From positions 1 to 20,128 of the forward strand of contig JAQGIN010000070.1 of NCBI GenBank assembly GCA_028291125.1: a stretch of DNA of 20,128 bases. Direction: 5' to 3'. A program made the translations under genes and the position numbers. Below are positions 7,764-12,500 of the stretch, piece by piece. The notes beneath the pieces were generated by a model. The model was given only the letters and a program-made list of their open reading frames with translations, made no database searches and was not told where the DNA came from. The stretch is from Caulobacter sp. GTDB taxonomy: Bacteria; Pseudomonadota; Alphaproteobacteria; Caulobacterales; Caulobacteraceae. How positions within the stretch are numbered: the stretch's first letter is position 1; each line of letters begins with the position of its first letter.

Positions 7764-8755
7764 CACGCCGCCTCGGCCGCCAGCAGCTGGCGGAAATTGC
7801 TTCGGGTCATCATCACCCCGCTGGTCAGGGTCACGGGCGCGGGCCGCACGCCCTTGGTGATCCAGTCGAACATGGCCGAGGCGGTGTCGTAGCCATGGCG
7901 ACGCGGGCTGAGCAGGACCGAACCGAAGAAGCCGGTGGCCTTCGTCTTGCGAAATTCCGCGTCGGCCGTGCCCGATCCGCCGATGCCGACGCCGATCACG
8001 CTGTCGGCGCCCAGGCCCAGCCCTTCGGCCGCCCGCACCCCGCCCAGCACCGTCTCGTCGTTCAGGCCGACGATGATCCAACGGCGCAGGTCCGGATGGC
8101 GGGTCAGCACCGGCGAGGCGGCCGTGAAGCCGCCTTCGGTGTCGGTGGTCCGTTGCGGCGCGTCGACGATATGGGCCGCCGGCAGGCCGGCGGCGATCAG
8201 CGCCTCGCGCGCCCCGGCCGTGCGTTCACGCGCCGTCTCCAGGCTGTCATAGGCCAGGCGAAGCACGCCGACGCCGTCGATCGGCCAGCCGCGCCGCCGC
8301 GCCTCCTCGAGCGCCGAGGATCCCGCCAGGGCGCCGATGGCCCGGGCCGAAATGCCGACGTGGGGAATCGTCTCGATGGGTTTGCCGGTCGGCCCGATCA
8401 AGCGATCGTCCACCGACATCACCTTCAGGTCGTTGACCTTGGCGCGCTGGAAGATGGCCGTGCCCAGGCGCGGGTCCGGCGCGCAGATCACAAAACCCTT
8501 GGCATCCTTGGCCGCTAGGTTGTCGATGGCGGTCAGCACCCGGTCGCCGTCGGCCGCGCCGATGCGGATCAGGGTGAAACCCCGATCATGAGCCGCCTGT
8601 TCGGCGTAGCGCCATTCGTTCTGGAACCACTGCTCCTCGGGCTGCTTGACGATGAAGCCGATGCGCACCTTGCCCTCGCGCTGGCGACAGCCGCCCAGGG
8701 CCGGCAGCGCCAGCGCGCCCGCACCCAGAAGCAGGCCGCGCCGGCCAATCACCAT
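7763..8755 (-). CDS. araF: Sugar-binding protein of AraF type, predicted lipoprotein
   Basis: Periplasmic recognition subunit of the ABC importer, 330 residues. After the leader, the protein aligns along its length with E. coli AraF as recalled: FIVKQPEEQWFQNEW, AKGFVICAPDPRLG, SVDDRL, TARERTAG, IIVGLNDETVLGG. Ligand residues kept (this protein, E. coli mature number in brackets): Lys37 (10), Glu41 (14), Trp43 (16), Cys91 (64), Asp117 (90), Arg177 (151), Asn232 (205). Changed: Ile135 (Met108), Leu231 (Met204), Gly259 (Asn232) and Leu282 (Pro254). The N-terminus has Arg5-Arg6, a hydrophobic run and LGGC at Cys23, a lipobox, so the protein is probably anchored in a membrane; the twin Arg may mean Tat export. 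The ATG overlaps the dgoD stop by seven bases. Galactose as ligand is inferred from the locus. Confidence 0.88.
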   Translation of the reverse strand: MVIGRRGLLLGAGALALPALGGCRQREGKVRIGFIVKQPEEQWFQNEWRYAEQAAHDRGFTLIRIGAADGDRVLTAIDNLAAKDAKGFVICAPDPRLGTAIFQRAKVNDLKVMSVDDRLIGPTGKPIETIPHVGISARAIGALAGSSALEEARRRGWPIDGVGVLRLAYDSLETARERTAGAREALIAAGLPAAHIVDAPQRTTDTEGGFTAASPVLTRHPDLRRWIIVGLNDETVLGGVRAAEGLGLGADSVIGVGIGGSGTADAEFRKTKATGFFGSVLLSPRRHGYDTASAMFDWITKGVRPAPVTLTSGVMMTRSNFRQLLAAEAA

Positions 8756-9930
8756 TCGCGCACGCTTCCATCCCCACCGCGCCAGATCGGGTTGCGCCAG
8801 GTCGGCGCGTCCTTGGCGGCGGCTCGGACCATGTCCTCGTCGATTTCAACGCCCAGCCCAGGCCCCTGCAGCGTATCGACCATACCGTCTCGCACGTCGA
8901 AGACTTCCGGGTTGCGCATATAGCTCAAGAGGTCATGGCCGACGTTGTAGTGGATGCCCAGCGACATTTCCTGGATCACGAAGTTAGGCGTGGTCAGGGC
9001 CAGTTGCATGCAGGCGCCCAGAGCCAGGGGGCCCAGCGGACAGTGGGGGGCCACGGCGACGTCGTAGGCCTCGGCCATGGCGGCGATGCGGCGACATTCC
9101 GATATGCCGCCCGCATGACTGAGATCGGGCTGGATCACGTCGATGGCGGCCGCCTCGAAGAACGGCTTGAAGTCCCAGCGGCTGTAGAGACGCTCGCCCA
9201 GGGCGATCGGCACGGTGGTCAGTCGCGCCAGCTGAACGATGGCCTCGATGTTCTCCGACAGCAGCGGCTCCTCGATGAACAGCGGCTCCAGCTGCTGGAG
9301 AGCGACGGCCAGTTGCTTGGCCATCGGCTTGTGAAGGCGACCATGGAAGTCGACCGCCACGTCCAGGCCCAGGGCCTTGACCGCCGCGACCCGCTCCAGG
9401 GCCTCGTCGAATACTCGTGTCCCATCCAGCCAGTGAGTCTCGCTGGTGGCGTTCATCTTCACGGCCTTGAAGCCCTGGTCCATGCGCGCCTTGGCGGCCT
9501 CGACCACTTCGTGCGGACGGTCGCCGCCGATCCAGGCATAGACCGGAACCCGGTCGCGGACCCGGCCGCCCAGCAGCTGCCACACGGGCACGCCCAGACG
9601 CCGGCCCTTGAGGTCCCACAGCGCCTGATCCAGACCCGACAGCGCCGACATCAAGACCGGCCCGCCGCGATAGAAGCCGCCGCGATAGGCCACCTGCCAG
9701 ATGTCCTCGATATTGTCGGGATCGGCGCCGACGAAGCGCTCGCGCAGGGAGGCGAACGCGCCTTCCACGGCCTCGGCATGGCCCTCCAGGCTCGCCTCGC
9801 CCCAGCCGACGGCGCCGTCCCGGGTCTCGATCCGGACGAACAGCCAGCGCGGCGGCACGATGAAGGTCTCGATGCGGGCTATGCGGGTCGGCGACGCCGC
9901 GTCGAGCCCCCCGAAGCTGGCGTCCGTCAT
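8749..9930 (-). CDS. dgoD: D-galactonate dehydratase
   Basis: Enolase-superfamily enzyme that dehydrates D-galactonate to 2-keto-3-deoxy-D-galactonate; 393 residues, slightly longer than E. coli DgoD because of an N-terminal extension. The match to E. coli DgoD as recalled is close: PPRWLFVRIET, RGGFYRGGPVLMSALSGLDQ, YAWIGGDRP, VDFHGR (Asp194 metal ligand, His196 catalytic), FIEEPL (Glu220), LGERLYSR (Glu246), QPDLSHAGGI and APHCPLGPLAL (His296), ending with WRNPIWRGGDGSVREW. The ATG at 9930 is used; an in-frame TTG at 9990 would add 20 residues and lacks support. First gene of the minus-strand operon, it is followed by the transporter genes with a seven-base overlap. A promoter candidate lies about 100 bases upstream. 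Confidence 0.93.
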   Translation of the reverse strand: MTDASFGGLDAASPTRIARIETFIVPPRWLFVRIETRDGAVGWGEASLEGHAEAVEGAFASLRERFVGADPDNIEDIWQVAYRGGFYRGGPVLMSALSGLDQALWDLKGRRLGVPVWQLLGGRVRDRVPVYAWIGGDRPHEVVEAAKARMDQGFKAVKMNATSETHWLDGTRVFDEALERVAAVKALGLDVAVDFHGRLHKPMAKQLAVALQQLEPLFIEEPLLSENIEAIVQLARLTTVPIALGERLYSRWDFKPFFEAAAIDVIQPDLSHAGGISECRRIAAMAEAYDVAVAPHCPLGPLALGACMQLALTTPNFVIQEMSLGIHYNVGHDLLSYMRNPEVFDVRDGMVDTLQGPGLGVEIDEDMVRAAAKDAPTWRNPIWRGGDGSVREW

Positions 9931-10023
9931 GAACGATCCGCCAGAACGTCGGCGCGGAACGGGGAAACCCGCATCTAAGAAAACTCCCAATGGTCTTTTC
10001 CGGCCTGCGCCGGTGTTGTGAAG

Positions 10024-10044
10024 CCATGGTTATGATGACCATGG
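10024..10044. promoter_or_regulatory. Operator candidate: perfect 7-bp inverted repeat
   Basis: CCATGGT, seven bases TATGATG, then ACCATGG. The GGT...ACC half-sites resemble those bound by FadR-subfamily GntR regulators, although a seven-base spacer is wider than the usual three. It overlaps the proposed -10 of the dgoD promoter. I saw no second full copy in the window, only a half-like ATGGT at 9990-9994. Confidence 0.45.
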
Positions 10045-10056
10045 ATGTGTCGTCAA
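10029..10056 (-). promoter_or_regulatory. Candidate promoter of the dgoD-araFGH operon
   Basis: Read on the minus strand, TTGACG (10056 to 10051) is followed after 16 bases by CATAAC (10034 to 10029), a 4/6 match to the -10 consensus. The start site would fall near 10020, giving a leader of about 90 bases to the dgoD ATG. The perfect inverted repeat at 10024-10044 covers the proposed -10, which is where a repressor would act. Prediction by eye only. Confidence 0.45.
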
Positions 10057-10060
10057 ATAT

Positions 10061-10073
10061 TTTATCATATTAA
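10061..10073. promoter_or_regulatory. Shared operator motif, copy 1
   Basis: TTTATCATATTAA. The left half TTTATC is identical to the left half of the perfect palindrome TTTATCAGATAAA found before the alpha-galactosidase gene; 11 of 13 positions agree. It lies just upstream of the proposed dgoD -35 and 64 bases before the lactonase start codon. Confidence 0.5.
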
Positions 10074-10120
10074 TCATCGAATATGGACAGACACACCGCT
10101 CCGAGCCTAGGTTCCGCGCC

Positions 10121-10126
10121 AGGAGG
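10121..10126 (+). promoter_or_regulatory. Shine-Dalgarno that fixes the lactonase start
   Basis: AGGAGG, a full anti-16S match, ten bases before the ATG at 10137. It rules against the in-frame ATG at 10083, whose first 18 codons carry no conserved residues and would overlap the ribosome-binding site. Confidence 0.8.
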
Positions 10127-10136
10127 ACCGCCGTTC

Positions 10137-11000
10137 ATGTCGGGTTTCAAGGTGATCGAACGCCCGGGTCGCGACCTGCTGGGCGAGGGTCCGCTGTGGT
10201 CGCCGCGGGACGAGGCGCTCTACTGGGTCGACATCAAGGCGCCGCGCGTCAACCGCCTGGACCTCAATAATGGAACGGTGCGCGTCTGGCCCATGCCCGA
10301 GGCGATCGGCTGGCTGATCGAGCGCCGTGACGCGCCTGGCTTCATCGCCGGCTTTCAGAGCGGCTTCGCCAGGCTGGCGCTGGATCCCGTCGCCATCGAC
10401 CTGTTCGCCGATCCCGAAGCCCACCTGCCCGCCACCCGCCTCAACGACGCCAAGGCCGACCGGCTGGGACGGATCTGGGCCGGCTCGATGGACGAGCGGC
10501 CGGACGCCCAGCCCCTGGGCGCCCTGTGGCGTCTGGATCCGGACTTCAGCCTGCACGCCGTGGACGGCGACTACCACATCGCCAACGGCCCGACCTTCAG
10601 CCCCGACCAGACGGTCCTCTACCATGCCGACAGCGCCCAGCGGCTCGTCTACGCCTATGATGTCGACGACGAAGGCGGCCTGGCCAACAGGCGCGTCTTC
10701 GTCCGCTTCACGGGCGAGATGGGCTATCCCGATGGCATGACCACCGACGCCGAGGGCGGGGTGTGGATCGCCGCCTGGGACGGCGGCCGGATCAACCGCT
10801 TCACGCCGGACGGCGCACTCGACCGCTTCGTGGCCCTGCCCGCTTCGCAGATCACCAGTTGCGCCTTCGCCGGCCCGGGCCTGGATCGCCTCTTCGTCAC
10901 CTCGGCGGCCATGGGCCGCGAGAACGAGCCGCTGGCCGGCGCACTGTTCGAAATCGACGCCGGGATTTGCGGTCTGCCGCCCGGCCAGTTTGGAGGCTAG
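10137..11000 (+). CDS. SMP-30/gluconolactonase family lactonase, probable galactonolactonase
   Basis: Predicted to hydrolyse the sugar lactone made by the SDR dehydrogenase to the free aldonate. At 287 residues it is a normal-length SMP-30/LRE-like beta-propeller. The metal ligands can be placed: Glu17 in LLGEGPLW, Asn103 in RLNDAKADRLGRIWAG, Asn150 in IANGPTFSPD and Asp199 in YPDGM, all in expected order. YWVDIKAPRVNRLD and GGVWIAAWDGGRINRF are further family blocks. No signal peptide, so cytosolic. It is the first gene of a plus-strand unit with dgoA six bases downstream and is divergent from dgoD. The family includes gluconolactonase and L-arabinonolactonase, so the exact lactone (D-galactono-1,4- or 1,5-lactone) is inferred from the neighbours. 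Confidence 0.87.
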   Translation: MSGFKVIERPGRDLLGEGPLWSPRDEALYWVDIKAPRVNRLDLNNGTVRVWPMPEAIGWLIERRDAPGFIAGFQSGFARLALDPVAIDLFADPEAHLPATRLNDAKADRLGRIWAGSMDERPDAQPLGALWRLDPDFSLHAVDGDYHIANGPTFSPDQTVLYHADSAQRLVYAYDVDDEGGLANRRVFVRFTGEMGYPDGMTTDAEGGVWIAAWDGGRINRFTPDGALDRFVALPASQITSCAFAGPGLDRLFVTSAAMGRENEPLAGALFEIDAGICGLPPGQFGG

Positions 11001-11006
11001 ACGCCC

Positions 11007-11633
11007 ATGACCACCTGGAATGACGTGCTGCGGATCCTGCCCCTGGTGGCGATCCTGCGCGGCCTGACGCCGGACGAGTCCGTCGAGGTTGGCGAGGCGC
11101 TGGTCGCGGCCGGCTTCCGCTGCCTGGAGGTGCCGCTGAACTCCCCCTCGCCGCTGGAGAGCATCGCTCGCCTGCGCCAGGCGCTGGGCGAGCGCGCGAT
11201 CGTCGGCGCCGGCACGGTGCTGTCGCCGGCGGCGGTCCAGGAGGTCGCTTCGGCCGGCGGCCAGATCATCATCTCGCCCAACACCAATCCCGCCGTCATC
11301 GCCGCGACCAAGGCCGCCGGCCTGATCTCGTTCCCGGCCTTCTTCACGCCCAGCGAGGCCTTCACGGCCATCGACGCCGGGGCCGACGCCCTGAAGCTGT
11401 TTCCAGCCGACACCGCCGGGCCCGCGACCCTGAGGGCCATGAAAGTGGTGCTGCCCAAGACCACTCCGGTGTTCCCGGTGGGCGGCGTCGAACCCGGCAA
11501 TGTGGCGGCTTGGCGCGCGGCCGGCGCCGATGGCTTTGGCCTCGGCTCGGCGCTCTACAAGCCCGGCCGCTCGGTGGCCGAGGTGCGCCTGACGGCCGAC
11601 GCCTTCGTCGCCGCCTGGCGGGCCGCGGCCTGA
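11007..11633 (+). CDS. dgoA: 2-keto-3-deoxy-6-phosphogalactonate aldolase
   Basis: Class I (Schiff-base) aldolase splitting 2-keto-3-deoxy-6-phosphogalactonate into pyruvate and glyceraldehyde-3-phosphate; 208 residues, the usual length. The KDPG/KDPGal aldolase pattern is complete: LVAILRGLTPDE (Arg18), LEVPLNSP (Glu41), VGAGTVLSPAAV, ISPNTNP and ADALKLFPAD with Lys130 as Schiff-base lysine, then VFPVGGVEPGNV and GLGSALYKPG. VPLNSP, where KDPG aldolases usually have Thr-Leu-Arg/Thr, and GLGSxLY follow E. coli DgoA as I recall it, which favours the galactonate over the gluconate enzyme. GGAGG at 10992-10996, overlapping the end of the lactonase gene, serves as its Shine-Dalgarno. The kinase that would make its phosphorylated substrate is not in the window. 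Confidence 0.92.
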   Translation: MTTWNDVLRILPLVAILRGLTPDESVEVGEALVAAGFRCLEVPLNSPSPLESIARLRQALGERAIVGAGTVLSPAAVQEVASAGGQIIISPNTNPAVIAATKAAGLISFPAFFTPSEAFTAIDAGADALKLFPADTAGPATLRAMKVVLPKTTPVFPVGGVEPGNVAAWRAAGADGFGLGSALYKPGRSVAEVRLTADAFVAAWRAAA

Positions 11634-11729
11634 CAGGGCGCGCAATGAGAACTTAACCCGCCGCGTCGCGATTTTTGTTCGGATCAACAATCAGTTGCGA
11701 GCTTCGGGCAAATTTGCCAGCAGTGACCC
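11634..11729. promoter_or_regulatory. Upstream region of the dgoR-like gene with two palindromes
   Basis: This 96-base gap separates dgoA from the regulator. It holds TTGTT-N6-AACAA (11675-11690) and the perfect 12-bp palindrome GGCAAATTTGCC (11707-11718), which ends 11 bases before the ATG. The second would overlap the ribosome-binding region, a natural place for autorepression. No good Shine-Dalgarno or unambiguous -35/-10 pair was found, so transcription may also read through from dgoA. Confidence 0.4.
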
Positions 11730-12464
11730 ATGAAAACGGCCGACGCCCTAGAATCCCGCTCCGCGCTGGGTCGCAACCTGACCTTTGGCCTGCTTGACGC
11801 CCTGGGGCGGGCGATCGTCACCGGCGCCTATGACGACAAGCCCTTCCCCATCGAGGCGGAACTGGCCAAGCAGCATGCGGTCAGCCGGTCGGTGACCCGC
11901 GAGGCGGTCAAGATGTTGGGCGCCAAGGGCCTGCTCACCGCCAGACCGCGGGCGGGCACGATCATCACGCCGCCGTCGGCCTGGAACTGGTTCGACACCG
12001 ACGTGCTGCGCTGGCTGCTCGAGCGCAAGTTCTCGCTGACCCTGCTGCGGCAGTTCACCGAACTGCGCTTGACCATCGAGCCCGGCGCGGCCGCACTGGC
12101 CGCCCAATATGGCCGCCCCGCGGGACTGGCGCTGATCCAGCAGGGCTATGCCCGCATGGAGGCGGCCGAGCGGGGTGTCGACAATCCCCTGACCTCCGAC
12201 ATCGCCTTCCACGTCGCGATCCTGGAAGCGTCCGGAAACCCATTCTACGCGCAGTTCCGGGACGTCGTGACCACGGCCTTGCAGACGTCGATCCAGTTCA
12301 CCAACCGCTATCGCGGACGCAGCGCCAGCCTGCCGAGCCACAAGGCGGTGCTCGACGCGATCTTCGAACGCGACGCCGAGCGCGCGGCGGAGGCCATGCG
12401 GCTTCTGATCGACGACGTCATGGGCCTGATAAAAGAAGCGACCGAGCGCCAGAGGGAAGATTAG
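11730..12464 (+). CDS. dgoR: GntR/FadR family transcriptional regulator, DgoR-like
   Basis: Probable repressor of the galactose/galactonate genes. In its 244 residues, a winged helix-turn-helix occupies about 18-80 (IEAELAKQHAVSRSVTREAV as recognition region, then KGLLTARPRAGTIITPP as wing), and an all-helical FCD ligand-binding domain about 90-235. The linker WNWFDTDVLRWLLE resembles WNYLDTDVLQWVLE of E. coli DgoR as I recall it. FCD features include ELRLTIEPGAAALAA, SDIAFHVAILEASGNP (Asp157, His161) and HKAVLDAI (His204); the last metal-binding His of many FCD proteins is not obvious. DgoR of E. coli responds to D-galactonate; the same effector is an inference. Its stop codon lies in the loop of an inverted repeat that is probably its terminator. 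It points away from dgoD and toward the receptor gene. Confidence 0.85.
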   Translation: MKTADALESRSALGRNLTFGLLDALGRAIVTGAYDDKPFPIEAELAKQHAVSRSVTREAVKMLGAKGLLTARPRAGTIITPPSAWNWFDTDVLRWLLERKFSLTLLRQFTELRLTIEPGAAALAAQYGRPAGLALIQQGYARMEAAERGVDNPLTSDIAFHVAILEASGNPFYAQFRDVVTTALQTSIQFTNRYRGRSASLPSHKAVLDAIFERDAERAAEAMRLLIDDVMGLIKEATERQRED

Positions 12465-12476
12465 GGCGCTCGGTCG
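12439..12476. terminator. Bidirectional terminator across the dgoR stop codon
   Basis: A perfect 12-bp inverted repeat, CGACCGAGCGCC (12439-12450) and GGCGCTCGGTCG (12465-12476), with a 14-base loop containing the dgoR TAG. Read on the minus strand, the hairpin is followed by CTTCTTTTATC, a T-rich tail that suits termination of the receptor gene, whose stop is 24 bases upstream. On the plus strand the tail is weak. The left arm is inside dgoR coding sequence. Confidence 0.75.
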
Positions 12477-12500
12477 AAGTTGCGGGAGGAAGGTCGGGTT

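Larger units (their letters stand above)
9931..10136. promoter_or_regulatory. Divergent regulatory region between dgoD and the lactonase gene
   Basis: A 206-base gene-free region between two divergent catabolic units. Bases 10050-10085 are strikingly A/T-rich in otherwise G/C-rich DNA. It contains a perfect 7-bp inverted repeat (10024-10044), a copy of the motif also found before the alpha-galactosidase (10061-10073), and a minus-strand promoter candidate (10029-10056). A small CCGGC/GCCGG hairpin at 10000-10013 would fall in the dgoD leader. No clear plus-strand -35/-10 pair was assigned for the lactonase operon. Confidence 0.7.

Noticed and set aside
7764..8081. Upstream extension of the AraG frame
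   Set aside because: It overlaps the binding-protein gene and is Arg/Gly-rich noise; the ATG at 7763 matches AraG proteins.
9931..9990. TTG start at 9990 for dgoD
   Set aside because: The added residues are not conserved and the ATG at 9930 gives a normal protein.
10083..10136. ATG at 10083 as lactonase start
   Set aside because: The strong AGGAGG at 10121-10126 is placed for the ATG at 10137, and the extra residues are not family-like.
3428..11633. Reading the locus as an L-arabinose operon because of AraFGH
   Set aside because: DgoD- and DgoA-type enzymes and the alpha-galactosidase point to galactose. L-arabinose oxidation would need an IlvD/EDD-type arabinonate dehydratase and later enzymes that are not present. 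It remains a possible side activity.
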